Assembly (NCBI RefSeq): GCF_020400825.1
Contig: NZ_JAINVH010000033.1
Location: 1 to 64,000 of the forward strand
Reading direction: 5' to 3'
From: Streptomyces sp. HPF1205
GTDB taxonomy: Bacteria > Actinomycetota > Actinomycetes > Streptomycetales > Streptomycetaceae
Length of the DNA stretch: 64,000 bases
Shown here: positions 42,344-51,159 of the stretch, in pieces
How positions within the stretch are numbered: the first letter of the stretch is position 1
How the letters are laid out: each line of letters begins with the position of its first letter
Position numbers and translations under genes: made by a program
The notes under the pieces: model-generated
Told to the model about the DNA's origin: nothing
Seen by the model: only the letters and a program-made list of their open reading frames with translations
The model's database searches: none

Positions 42344-43176
42344 ACAACAGTGAGTGGCTGGAGCGGCTGGCGGGTGAGCTGTGGCGGCGCGGACTCGACG
42401 GAGCCGCCATCGGGCAGGCGGCCGCGGAGGCACAGTCGCACCTGCTGGAGAGCGGACAGCCCGCCGTGTCCGTGTTCGGTCTTCCCGAGACGTTCGCCGC
42501 GCAGCTCGCCGGCGGCCACACCCGGGGCGGCGGCCTGGCGGCACACGTCCCCGCGCCGCCGCCCCGGCCCGCCGCGCCCGACCGCCTGACGGCGCGTCGG
42601 GTGGGCAAGCGCTACGGCCGCCGATGGGTCATGCGCGGTGTCGACCTGACCGTACGCGCCGGACAGGCGGCCGCCGTCGTGGGCGCCAACGGCACCGGGA
42701 AATCCACCTTCCTCAGGATGTGCGCGGGCCTGGAGGCCTGTGACGAGGGGCAGATCACCGTCGACGGCTCCATCGGCTTCTGCCCGCAGTACGGCGGCAC
42801 CCTGGACTTCCTGCACCCGCTCGAACACTTCGTCCTGGTCGGCGCCGGCCGCGACCTGCGGCGCGGCGCCGCACGGCGGGCCGGTCTGGAACTGGCCGCG
42901 CGGCTGGAGTGGAACGCCGGGGAGCCCGTCCAGGCACGGCACTTGTCCGGCGGCACCCGGCAGAAGCTCAACCTCGCGCTCGCCGGGATCGGCGAGCCCG
43001 ACGTCCTGCTGCTCGACGAGCCCTACCAGGGCTTCGACCACGGCTCCTACCTCGACTTCTGGCAGCAGGTCTGGCGCTGGCGCGACGAGGGCAAGGCCGT
43101 GGTCGTGGTGACGCACCTGCTGGAGCAACTGGACCGGGTCGACACGGTGCTCGACCTGACGGAGGAGACATCGTGA
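42340..43176 (+). CDS. ABC transporter ATP-binding protein with an N-terminal helical domain
   Basis: 278 aa. Residues 1-60 (WLERLAGELWRRGLDGAAIG and following) resemble the HAAS/permease-prefix helical domain usually found in separate membrane or signalling proteins. The ATPase follows: Walker A GANGTGKST 115-123, Q-loop near FCPQYGG, signature LSGGTRQKL, Walker B VLLLDEP, and H-loop VVVVTH. The start overlaps the PadR stop and the end overlaps the permease start, so the three are one coupled unit, probably a drug or lipid exporter. Confidence 0.93.
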   Translation: MNNSEWLERLAGELWRRGLDGAAIGQAAAEAQSHLLESGQPAVSVFGLPETFAAQLAGGHTRGGGLAAHVPAPPPRPAAPDRLTARRVGKRYGRRWVMRGVDLTVRAGQAAAVVGANGTGKSTFLRMCAGLEACDEGQITVDGSIGFCPQYGGTLDFLHPLEHFVLVGAGRDLRRGAARRAGLELAARLEWNAGEPVQARHLSGGTRQKLNLALAGIGEPDVLLLDEPYQGFDHGSYLDFWQQVWRWRDEGKAVVVVTHLLEQLDRVDTVLDLTEETS

Positions 43177-43883
43177 ACCCGACCAGGACCTGGACGATCA
43201 CCGAGACCAACCTGCGGGACCTGGTCCGCCGCCGCGGGGTCCTCGTCCTGCTGTTCCTGGTGCCGCTGGTGTTCTACGCCGGCCGGCGCGGGGACCACAC
43301 GGGGCAGTCCGTACGGTTCCTCCTGCTCGGTCTGGCCTTCACCATCAGCACGGCGGCGCTGTTCGCGTCCTGCGCGCTGCGCTCGCTCGAACCCCGGCTG
43401 CGGCTGTCCGGCTACCGCGCCGCGGAGCTGAGCATCGGACGGCTGGGGGCCCTGCTGGCCGTCGGCCTGCTGGTCTGCGTTCCCTACCTCGGCGTCGTCG
43501 CCGTGGACCTGCACCCGGACCGGCTGTCCGCGATCGCCGCCGCGATGGTCCTCACCGTCGCCGTGGCAGCGCCGCTCGGGATGCTCCTCGGCGCGGTGGT
43601 GCCGCGCGAACTCGAAGGCGCCCTGCTGCTGATGGCCCTGGTCGGAGCGCAGATGATCACCGACCCCGGGGCGTCCGCGGCCAAAGCGCTGCCCTTCTGG
43701 TCCGCCCGGGAGCTGGCGACGTACGCCGTCGACCACACCGGTGCCGACTACCTGCGCCGCGGCCTGCTGCACGGCGCCGGCTGCGCCGTGGTCCTGTTCA
43801 CCGCCGCGAGCCTGTGCACCGCGGCCAGGCTGCGCGCCCGCCGCGGAACCTCACCGGGCCGGGCCGGCCACGCCCGTGCCTGA
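43173..43883 (+). CDS. ABC transporter permease
   Basis: 236 aa from the GTG at 43173, overlapping the ATPase stop by 4 bp. About six transmembrane helices (VLVLLFLVPLVFYAG; FLLLGLAFTISTAALFASCAL; LGALLAVGLLVCVPYLGVVAV; IAAAMVLTVAVAAPLGMLLGA; LLLMALVGAQMI; GCAVVLFTAASLCTAARL). ABC-2-like layout. Functions with the upstream ATPase. A 16-bp hairpin ends the operon. Confidence 0.88.
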   Translation: MNPTRTWTITETNLRDLVRRRGVLVLLFLVPLVFYAGRRGDHTGQSVRFLLLGLAFTISTAALFASCALRSLEPRLRLSGYRAAELSIGRLGALLAVGLLVCVPYLGVVAVDLHPDRLSAIAAAMVLTVAVAAPLGMLLGAVVPRELEGALLLMALVGAQMITDPGASAAKALPFWSARELATYAVDHTGADYLRRGLLHGAGCAVVLFTAASLCTAARLRARRGTSPGRAGHARA

Positions 43884-43968
43884 AGCACGCCACCGGCCGT
43901 CCCGCCGGCCGTCTCCGCCGGTCGTCCCCGCCGGGTCGGTGGTTCCGACGTCACCCGGCCCCACGCGG

Positions 43969-44006
43969 GACGTGCCCGGTACGCGGTGAGGCGTACCGGG
44001 CACGTC
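43969..44006. terminator. 16-bp perfect hairpin between convergent genes
   Basis: GACGTGCCCGGTACGC (43969-43984) pairs with GCGTACCGGGCACGTC (43991-44006) around GGTGAG. It lies between the permease stop and the stop of the minus-strand VCBS gene. Confidence 0.88.
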
Positions 44007-44044
44007 GTCGGCGGGCGTGGCCGCCCGCAGGTGCTGACGGTGAA

Positions 44045-45859
44045 TCAGAAAAGGCTGCCGTAGGCGTTCCAGCCCGCGGTGCCGATCTCCACGCGGCCCT
44101 TGAACGTCGAGCTGCCGGTGTGGCCGGTGGCGCTGTAGCGGTAGAGCCGGCCGCCGGAGGTGACGGCGACGATGTCGGCGCGGCCGTCACCGTCGAGGTC
44201 GCCGGGCGCGGCGAGCTTGGTGTACGCGTTCCAGCCGCCGCCGACGTCGATACGCGACCTGAACGGCGAGTAGCCGTTGCCGGTGCCCAGGTAGAGGTAC
44301 AGGTGGCCGTTGCCCGCGCGGGCGACGATGTCGGCGTACCCGTCACCGTTGATGTCACCGGCGCCGGTGATCTGGTTGTACCCGCCCCAGCCGGGACCGA
44401 CCTTGACGCGGTTGTAGAACGACACGTCGCCCCTGCCGCTGATCAGCCACAGCACGCCGCTGCCGTCCCGGGCCAGCACGTCCGAGTGGCCGTCGGCGTT
44501 CAGGTCGCCCGGGCCCAGCAGCTTGTTGTAGCCGCCCCAGCCGCCGCTGATGGCCACGTTGCCGGCGTCGTCGCGGTAGAGCCAGCCGTAGTACACCTCC
44601 AGCAGCGGTTCCTCGTCGTGGTCGGTGAGGGAGGTCGGGCTGAACAGCTTCGCGCCCTTCCAGCCGCCGGCCTGGCCGTACTGGTACCGCTTGCTGAGCA
44701 CACCGGTGTTGTAGCTGTAGTAGTAGTACAGGTTGCCGCCGGAGGTCTGGCCGAACAGGTCGTTCTTGCCCCACACCGACGTGTGGCCCTGCCCGGCGAT
44801 CACGCGGTCGTTCCAGCCGCCGCCCACGGGCCGGCGTCCGGTGAGGCCGCCCTTGCCGGTGCCCTCGTAGTAGTAGAGGTTGCCGGCGGCGGTGCGGGCG
44901 AGGATGCCGCCCACGGAGTCCACGTCGTCGCCGAAGCCGACGAGCTGGTTGAAGACGCCGAAGCCGTAGCCGATCTTCACCCGGGCGGACAGCGGGTCGG
45001 CTCCCGTGCCGCTGAAGGCGTACATCCACAGGTCGCCGTTCAGGTCGCGGGCGACGAGTGTCTGCACGCCGGTGGCGGTGATGTCGCCGGCGCCGATGAG
45101 CTGGTCGTAGCCGCCGAAGCCGCGGCCCACTTTGACGCGGGCTGCGAACGGCGCCATGTTGCTGCCCGTGCCCCTGTACAGGTACAGGTCGCCGGACGGC
45201 GTGCGGGCCAGCAGGTCGCCCCAGCCGTCGCCGTTGGTGTCGCCCACGGCGGTGACCTGGTTGTAGATCTGCCAGCCGGGGCCGGTCCACTCCGGCGTGC
45301 CGTTCTCGAGGGAAGCGGCGCTGTCGAACATCTCCATGCGGCCGGACTCGGTCAGGCCCAGCACCTCGTCGCCGGAATGGGCGTCGGTCAGGTTCCCGGG
45401 CGTGAGCACGTCGCGGTACTGGGTCTCGGAGACGCCCAGTGAGATCCACTTCTTCTGGGCACTGCTCAGCACGCCGATGGCGTTGCTGTCCTCCTGGGTG
45501 ATGATGTCGCCGTGGCCGTCCCCGTCGTAGTCGTACCGCGGAGTGGTCGTGGCGGTGCCGGCGGCGGCCGACGAGAACGGCCGCGTGTGCGTGGGCGGGG
45601 TGAACGTCGGGTGCGCGGTGCCTCGCGGCGCGGCGCCGCTGCCCGCGCCGGTGGCGCCGACGTTCGCGCCGATGGTGGCGACGTTCGCGCCGATGGTGGC
45701 GACATCGGCGCCGGTGGCTCCGGCGTTCGTGCCGGTCTGCGCGAGGGCGGTGCCGACGGGGCCGAACACCAAGGCGCCGGCGGCCAGCACACCGGTCGTG
45801 CAGACCGCCAGCAGGCGGCCGCCACGGCGCGCACGCGAGCGCGCCGAAGAAGAGAACAT
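44045..45859 (-). CDS. Exported FG-GAP/VCBS-repeat protein
   Basis: 604 aa from the ATG at 45859 (GGGGGGA upstream); an ATG at 45931 adds 24 residues before the signal. Signal peptide RRGGRLLAVCTTGVLAAGAL to ALAQ. A low-complexity stretch with GANVATI repeats precedes at least eight FG-GAP/VCBS repeats with loops such as YDYDGDGHGDIITQED, GDTNGDGWGDLLART, GDLNADGHSDVLARD, GDINGDGYADIVARA and GDLDGDGRADIVAV, each followed by an aromatic strand. It should fold as a Ca-binding beta-propeller at the cell surface or outside. Same family as the 39.9-kb gene. Confidence 0.9.
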   Translation of the reverse strand: MFSSSARSRARRGGRLLAVCTTGVLAAGALVFGPVGTALAQTGTNAGATGADVATIGANVATIGANVGATGAGSGAAPRGTAHPTFTPPTHTRPFSSAAAGTATTTPRYDYDGDGHGDIITQEDSNAIGVLSSAQKKWISLGVSETQYRDVLTPGNLTDAHSGDEVLGLTESGRMEMFDSAASLENGTPEWTGPGWQIYNQVTAVGDTNGDGWGDLLARTPSGDLYLYRGTGSNMAPFAARVKVGRGFGGYDQLIGAGDITATGVQTLVARDLNGDLWMYAFSGTGADPLSARVKIGYGFGVFNQLVGFGDDVDSVGGILARTAAGNLYYYEGTGKGGLTGRRPVGGGWNDRVIAGQGHTSVWGKNDLFGQTSGGNLYYYYSYNTGVLSKRYQYGQAGGWKGAKLFSPTSLTDHDEEPLLEVYYGWLYRDDAGNVAISGGWGGYNKLLGPGDLNADGHSDVLARDGSGVLWLISGRGDVSFYNRVKVGPGWGGYNQITGAGDINGDGYADIVARAGNGHLYLYLGTGNGYSPFRSRIDVGGGWNAYTKLAAPGDLDGDGRADIVAVTSGGRLYRYSATGHTGSSTFKGRVEIGTAGWNAYGSLF

Positions 45860-46199
45860 GAATCCCCCCACAGGATCGTGATGATGCGCCGCGCGGTGGG
45901 CGCGGGAAGGACCAAGGCGAGCAGGTGTCATCCGCCCGAGTCAAGGAAAGCCGAACCTGCCGGCAGTGCCGAACCTGCCGGCAGTGCCGAACCTGCCGGC
46001 AGTGCTGAACCTGCCCGCACTGCCCGCTGCCGACAAGGAGGCCGGGCCTCCAGGCGTGTGACAGCAGTGCACACAGTACGCGCTCGTGTCGCCCGCGCAA
46101 CTTCCTTTCGTACGACCCGTACGTCCCGTAAGCGGAACTGAAACCGGGGGCAAGCCGGGCTTGCTGTCGCGGGGGCGACGCCGCTGCCACGCTCGAATC
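45860..46199. other. Divergent intergenic region with 18-bp repeats
   Basis: 340 bp between the VCBS gene (minus) and the membrane-protein gene (plus). It holds the four-unit 18-bp repeat at 45950-46021. No clear promoter pair was found for either gene. Confidence 0.5.
45950..46021. repeat. Four-unit 18-bp direct repeat (iteron-like)
   Basis: Units of GCCGAACCTGCCGGCAGT at 45950, 45968 and 45986 are identical; the fourth at 46004 is GCTGAACCTGCCCGCACT. Each contains the near-palindrome CTGCCGGCAG. No spacers separate the units, so it is not a CRISPR. Location between divergent starts suggests a cluster of protein-binding sites or simple slippage. Confidence 0.88.
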
Positions 46200-46868
46200 A
46201 TGACGACGACACAGGACACGATCCCCCGCCGCGGTCGCCGATCCCACCTGTGGTCCGGCGGGGTACGGGCCGCCGCCCGGGTCGTGGCGCACACCACGAC
46301 CACCGTGGTGGCCGCGGCGCTGGGCGTGGCGGCGGTGGCCGGGTGGAGCACTCCCGTGGCCCTCGCCGGCTGGACCACGGCCGCGGCGGCGGGCGCCGCC
46401 GGCGTGCTCGCCGGGACGCTGCGCGTGGTCCTCGGTACCGACGTGCCCGCCGACCGGGAACGGGGCCGACTGCTCCTCATACTGCTGACCTCCGTCTTCA
46501 CCTGGGCGTTCATGGCGACCTCCGCGATCTGCCTGAGCTGGTTCTGCCACGCCCACGCGCTCGACCGGCACGCCACCCTCAAGGTCCCGGCGACCGTCTC
46601 GGACTGCGAGAACCGGGGCGACAGCAACGAGTGCACCTACCACTGGCTCGCCGGCGACCGCGCCTACCGCTCACGGGACACCGCGGACCGGGCCTGGCCG
46701 GACGGGCACCGCGTCACCGTACCGATCGACCCGGCCCACCCCGGCCGCCAGGCCGTGGTCACCCGCGGCTACTGGGCGGCGTGGATCGGGGTCGCGGTCG
46801 GCGCCCTGGGCACGCCCTTCGGCGCTGTGACGGTGTGGGTCCTGGAATCCGACCTGGGCGGGATGTGA
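46200..46868 (+). CDS. Membrane protein, DUF3592-like
   Basis: 222 aa from the ATG at 46200. Transmembrane helices at about 25-75 (TTTVVAAALGVAAVAG; GWTTAAAAGAAGVLAGTL), 90-115 (LLLILLTSVFTWAFMATSAICL) and near the C-terminus (AWIGVAVGALGTPFGAVTVWV). Between the last two is a loop with a Cys pair in SDCENRGDSNECTYHW and the DUF3592-like VTVPIDPAHPGRQ. Function unknown. The next gene, a LysR regulator, is in the same direction 62 bp away. Confidence 0.8.
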   Translation: MTTTQDTIPRRGRRSHLWSGGVRAAARVVAHTTTTVVAAALGVAAVAGWSTPVALAGWTTAAAAGAAGVLAGTLRVVLGTDVPADRERGRLLLILLTSVFTWAFMATSAICLSWFCHAHALDRHATLKVPATVSDCENRGDSNECTYHWLAGDRAYRSRDTADRAWPDGHRVTVPIDPAHPGRQAVVTRGYWAAWIGVAVGALGTPFGAVTVWVLESDLGGM

Positions 46869-46930
46869 CGCGGTTCCCCCTGCCAGGATGGGAGGCGGCG
46901 GGGCAGGACGCCACGGCGACTGGGGGCGGA

Positions 46931-47893
46931 GTGGAACTCGATCCGAAGCGCTTGCTGATCCTGCGCCACATCGCCGACAGCGGCGGTGTGGCCGCCGCCG
47001 CCCGCGTCCTCGGGCACACGGCGTCGGCGGTGTCGCAGCAGTTGCAGCGGCTGGAACGGGAGGCCGGCGTGCCGCTGGTCGACCGCAGCGGCGGGCGGGC
47101 CGAACTGACCGCGGCCGGACGGCTGCTGGCGCACCACGGCGGCCGTATCGGCACCGCGCTGACCGATGCCGCCCGCGACCTGCGGGACCTGACCGGCCGC
47201 GCGTCCGGCCCGGTCACCATCGGCGTGCCCGGCCCGGCCATCGGCTACTTCGCCACCACCGCGCTCCATCTGCTCGCCGGAACCCACCCGGCGATCACAT
47301 CCCGGCTCGTCGAGGCCGACCGTGAGGAGGGCTTGCGAACGCTGCGCCTCGGTGAGCTCGACGTCCTGGTGATCGAGGACGACAGCGAGGCCCCGACCCC
47401 GCTCCCACCGGGCGTCGCCGCGCGGATGATGCTGGAGGACGAGTACCGCCTGGTACTCCCGGACGGCTGGGAGACACCCGCGAGCCCCGCCGGGCTGACC
47501 GGGCGACCGTGGATCGGCGCCCCCGCGGGCTCACCGCGTGACCTGGCGTTCCAGCGGCTCGCCGCGGAGCACGGTATCGCGCCCTCGGTGCGGCACGTCG
47601 CCGCCCACCGGTTCGCCGTGTACAGCATGCTCGCCGCCCGGCTCGGTCCGGCGATCCTGCCCGCGTACGCCGCCGCGCTGATCACCCACGGCGGAATCAC
47701 CGCCCTGCCCGTCCCCGGCCGCTACCTGGTCCGCTCACTGCGCCGCACCGGCCCTGACGCGCCCCTCCCCGCCGCAGAGGCAGCGGCGGAGGCCCTGCAG
47801 ACCGCGCTGCTGCACAGCGCCGAATCCCTTGTCGCCCGCGGCATGACCTCCGTCGAGCCACGTGTCTCCGCCCTGCGCGACCCGAGCACCTGA
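46931..47893 (+). CDS. LysR-family transcriptional regulator
   Basis: 320 aa from the GTG at 46931, which gives the usual family N-terminus ELDPKRLLILRHIADSGGVA. An upstream GTG at 46865 overlapping the previous stop would add 22 residues and allow coupling. HTH about 1-60 (AARVLGHTASAVSQQLQRLE). Substrate-binding domain follows (SGPVTIGVPGPAIGYF). Regulated genes unknown. Confidence 0.88.
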   Translation: MELDPKRLLILRHIADSGGVAAAARVLGHTASAVSQQLQRLEREAGVPLVDRSGGRAELTAAGRLLAHHGGRIGTALTDAARDLRDLTGRASGPVTIGVPGPAIGYFATTALHLLAGTHPAITSRLVEADREEGLRTLRLGELDVLVIEDDSEAPTPLPPGVAARMMLEDEYRLVLPDGWETPASPAGLTGRPWIGAPAGSPRDLAFQRLAAEHGIAPSVRHVAAHRFAVYSMLAARLGPAILPAYAAALITHGGITALPVPGRYLVRSLRRTGPDAPLPAAEAAAEALQTALLHSAESLVARGMTSVEPRVSALRDPST

Positions 47894-48031
47894 GAACCCG
47901 TCCGTCCCGAGCCCACCGACGCCGTCGCGGCCCGACTCGCCGGAGCGCACCAGCACGTCACCGCCCGACTCGAGCAGCGCCCGGCCGTCGTCGGCAGTCA
48001 CACGACGCACCGGCCGCATCGCTCCAGCCGC

Positions 48032-48059
48032 TTGACGTCCATAGGAGCATCCGTAGGCT
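48032..48059 (+). promoter_or_regulatory. Promoter of the DUF2252 gene, likely leaderless
   Basis: TTGACG (48032-48037) and TAGGCT (48054-48059) with a 16-bp spacer. The predicted transcription start coincides with the GTG at 48068, and no ribosome binding site precedes it, which fits a leaderless mRNA. Confidence 0.7.
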
Positions 48060-48067
48060 CCCCCTCC

Positions 48068-49411
48068 GTGACCGAAACGACCACTCACGTCCTGGGCGAC
48101 AGCCCCCGAGGGCAGCAGATCCTCTCCGTCTTCGACACCGCCTTCGGCGCGCTGCTGGCCGCCGATCCGGCCGCGTTCCGGACGAAGTTCCGGAAGATGG
48201 CGGCGTCCGCGTTCGCGTTCTACCGCGGCACCGCCTGCCTGTTCTACGCCGACCTGGAACGGGAGGCCGACGGGGCCGGGGCGCCGGACAGCGGCCCGTA
48301 CCTGACGCCGAGAACCGCCCGGGTGTGGATCCACGGCGATCTGCACGCGGAGAACTTCGGCACGTATCTGGCCGCCAACGGGCGGCTGATCTTCAACGTC
48401 AACGACTTCGACGAGGCGTTCGTCGGGCCGTTCACCTGGGACCTGCAGCGGTTCGCCGCCTCGGTGGCGCTGATCGGCTACGGCAAGGCGCTCGCCGACG
48501 ACGTGATCTCGCACCTGGTGACGGTGTACGCCGACGCGTACCGGGAGCGGATCCGGCTGCTGGCCACGGGTGAGCAGGTGGCGCCGCTGACCCTGGACAC
48601 CGCGCGCGGGCCGCTGCTGGACGCGCTGCGCGACGCGCGCATGCGGACCCGGGTGGAGCTGCTGGACTCGATGACCGAGGTGGTGGACCACGACCGCCGG
48701 TTCACGGCGGGCGGCGGCGCGATCGAGCTGGACGCGGCGACGCGCGAGGAGGTGCTGGCGGCGTTCGAGGCGTATCTGGCGACGCTGCCGGAGTCCGCCC
48801 GGATACGGCCGGACAGCCACCGGGTCAAGGACGTGGTGGGGCGGCGCGGGGTCGGCATCGGCAGCGCGGGCCTGCCCTCGTACAACCTGCTGCTGGAAGG
48901 GAACACCGACGCGCTGGAGAACGACGTCGTCATCTACATGAAGCAGGGGCAGACACCCGCGGTGTCCCGGCACGTCACCGATCCCGCGATCCGCGGCTAC
49001 TTCCGCCACGAGGGCCACCGCACGGTGATCTCGCAGCGGGCGCTGCAGGCGCACGCCGATCCGTGGCTGGGCTGGACCGAGCTGGACGGGGTGGGCCAGC
49101 TGGTCGCGGAGGTGTCACCGTACGCGGTGGACCTGGACTGGTCGGACCTGGACGACCCGGCACAGATCGAGGCGGTCGTCGCCGACCTGGGCCGGGCGAC
49201 GGCGACGATGCACGCCGCCGCCGACGACGAGAGCGGCCACTCGCTGGTGCCGTTCTCGACCGAGCGCGCCATCGACGAGGCCATCGGCGACGACGGGGCC
49301 GGCTTCGCCGCGATGCTGGTCGAATTCGCGCACGCCTACGGCTCGCGGGCCCGCGCGGACCACCAGATCTTCGTGGACCTCTTCCGCAACGGCCTGATCC
49401 CGGGCCTGTAG
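48068..49411 (+). CDS. DUF2252-family protein
   Basis: 447 aa from the leaderless GTG at 48068. The family pattern includes MAASAFAFYRGTACLFYADL, VWIHGDLHAENFGTYL, FNVNDFDEAFVGPFTWDLQR and VKDVVGRRGVGIGSAGLPSY. The motifs HGDLHAENFG and NDFDE look like the catalytic and metal loops of aminoglycoside-phosphotransferase/kinase-like folds, so DUF2252 is probably an ATP-dependent small-molecule kinase-like protein; this is inference. Stands alone. Confidence 0.92.
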   Translation: MTETTTHVLGDSPRGQQILSVFDTAFGALLAADPAAFRTKFRKMAASAFAFYRGTACLFYADLEREADGAGAPDSGPYLTPRTARVWIHGDLHAENFGTYLAANGRLIFNVNDFDEAFVGPFTWDLQRFAASVALIGYGKALADDVISHLVTVYADAYRERIRLLATGEQVAPLTLDTARGPLLDALRDARMRTRVELLDSMTEVVDHDRRFTAGGGAIELDAATREEVLAAFEAYLATLPESARIRPDSHRVKDVVGRRGVGIGSAGLPSYNLLLEGNTDALENDVVIYMKQGQTPAVSRHVTDPAIRGYFRHEGHRTVISQRALQAHADPWLGWTELDGVGQLVAEVSPYAVDLDWSDLDDPAQIEAVVADLGRATATMHAAADDESGHSLVPFSTERAIDEAIGDDGAGFAAMLVEFAHAYGSRARADHQIFVDLFRNGLIPGL

Positions 49412-49429
49412 GCCGCGCGGGCCCACGGC

Positions 49430-49629
49430 TGACCGGCCGCGCTACGGGCCGGTGGCTGACGGGCCCGCGGCTGACCGCCCGCGCGACGGGCCGGCGGCTG
49501 ACGGGCCCGGGCTGACGGGCTGCGCTACGGGCCGGCGGCTGACGGGCCCGCCGGCCGGATCCCGCTGGCCGGATCCCGCTTGCCGGATCCCGCCTGCCGG
49601 ATCCGGTCGGCCGGGCCCGGCGGGGGCCG
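49430..49629. repeat. GC-rich repeat cluster between convergent genes
   Basis: Degenerate copies of CGGGCCGGCGGCTGACGGGC (about 49445-49550) are followed by 13-14-bp units GCCGGATCCCGCT at 49554, 49568, 49582 and a partial copy at 49596. Together they fill the gap between the DUF2252 stop and the next gene's stop. The many inverted relationships could terminate transcription from both sides. Confidence 0.8.
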
Positions 49630-51159
49630 TCAGCCGTGGGCCTCCCGCACTCTCGCGGCGGTACGCTCGGCGAGCTGGCGGATGCCGTTCGCGGCGTTCT
49701 CCGCGAGGGCGGCGAGTACGGTGTCGGCGTGCGTGAGGAGGGCGCGGGCCTCCTCGGGGCGGCCCGCGTCGGCCAGGGCGAGGGTGAGCCGGTAGTGCTC
49801 CTCGGCTATGTACCGGCCGAGGTTGACCTGCCGCCAGTGGCGCACTGAGTCGTCGCCGGGGGTGGCCAGGGCGTCGCGCACGGCGGCCAGGCTGTCCGCC
49901 GCCTGCGGCAGCAGGCCCGCCTCGCGCTCCAGGCGGGCCAGGGTACGGCGGGCCGAGGCCCGGTCCCATGCCGTCTCCTGCAGGTCGGCGCACAGGCGCT
50001 GGGCGCGCAGCGCCTGGGTAAGGTCGCCGAGTTCCTCGAAGTCCCGGGCGAGGGTGCTCAGCGGGGCCGTGGTCAGGGCGCGGGGCTTGTCGGGGCGGCG
50101 GAGTCTGCCCTGGTCCATGACGATGTCGTCGAGTTCGCGGATCAGCGCCACTCGCGCGAGCTCCGTCATCCCCTGGGCCAGCGCCAGGCCGGTCCATGTG
50201 GAGACCGGCTCGTCCGACGGGTCCGTCCCGAACATCGAGTCGTCGAGCCCGCGCGCCCACTGCCGCAACTCGTCCCCGGACGCGCCCGGTTCCGGCATGC
50301 CGGCCAGGCCGCACGCCGTGTCGAAGTCCGTCTCCCGCACCTCCCGCAGCAGCGGCAGATCCGCGGTGTCCCCGCGCAGCCCCACCAGCACGGCGGCGAG
50401 CCGCAGTTCGTCCGTCATCGACGACCGTGTCTCGTGCCGCAGCAGATGCCGCAGCAGGTCCAGGTCGCCCTCGGCACGCTCGAACTGCGCGGCCCGCAAG
50501 GTGGTCCGGCGCCGCACGGGGTCCTCGGCGACGTCACGCCATGCCGTGCGGTCGCCCTGCCGCAGCCGGGCGAGATCGGCGCGGCCCGCCGCGAGCACCG
50601 GCTCCCACAGCGGGGGACCGGCCGGGCCCATCCCCTCGTACGCGCACCCCTCCTCCGCGTTGAGCAGCAGGAAGTCCGGCTCGGTGCGCAGCAGCGCGGC
50701 ACGCAGCCTGCCCACCAGCTCGACAGGGGAGCGTTCCGGGAAGCCCAGCGCCGCGCGGAGCTCGGCCCGCTCCTCGTCGATCCCGTAGTACTCGCGCATC
50801 TCGTCCTCGGACTCCGCGACCCACGCCAGGATCTTCTCCTCGTCGTCGTCCGGCGACAGGTGCGTGCAGTCGCGCCAGCCGGGCAGGCCGATCACGAGCT
50901 CCAGGGCCTCGTCGACGCCGGAGCCGATGATCCCCGCCGACCCCTCCGAGTCGGCGTAGAGCACCGAGCCGTCCGCGCACACGAAGTACGAACCGCCGGT
51001 GTCGTCCCCGGCCACGATCTCCAGCGGCCCGCCCGAGGCGAGGCGGACCTCCTCGACATGGCCGTGGGCGGCACGGTCCAGGTCGAACCCGAAGGGATTG
51101 GCGGCCAGTTCGGCCAAGCGGCGGTCCCGGCGCAGCAGCCGTAGCGCGTGATCGGTCAT
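49630..51159 (-). CDS. Large hypothetical protein with helical repeats
   Basis: 509 aa from the ATG at 51159; an earlier in-frame start at 51189 has no advantage. The N-terminal 150 residues (GGPLEIVAGDDTGGSYFVCA, then YADSEGSAGIIG) resemble SUKH/immunity-like or SMI1-type folds. The C-terminal half reads as TPR-like helices (LARDFEELGDLTQALRAQR, SARRTLARLEREAGLLPQAA, LTLALADAGRPEEARALL). Cytoplasmic. No family assigned with confidence; a toxin-immunity or regulatory role is only a suggestion. Confidence 0.75.
   Translation of the reverse strand: MTDHALRLLRRDRRLAELAANPFGFDLDRAAHGHVEEVRLASGGPLEIVAGDDTGGSYFVCADGSVLYADSEGSAGIIGSGVDEALELVIGLPGWRDCTHLSPDDDEEKILAWVAESEDEMREYYGIDEERAELRAALGFPERSPVELVGRLRAALLRTEPDFLLLNAEEGCAYEGMGPAGPPLWEPVLAAGRADLARLRQGDRTAWRDVAEDPVRRRTTLRAAQFERAEGDLDLLRHLLRHETRSSMTDELRLAAVLVGLRGDTADLPLLREVRETDFDTACGLAGMPEPGASGDELRQWARGLDDSMFGTDPSDEPVSTWTGLALAQGMTELARVALIRELDDIVMDQGRLRRPDKPRALTTAPLSTLARDFEELGDLTQALRAQRLCADLQETAWDRASARRTLARLEREAGLLPQAADSLAAVRDALATPGDDSVRHWRQVNLGRYIAEEHYRLTLALADAGRPEEARALLTHADTVLAALAENAANGIRQLAERTAARVREAHG

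Noticed and set aside
45950..46021. CRISPR array
   Set aside because: Units are adjacent, 18 bp long and without spacers; no cas gene is present.
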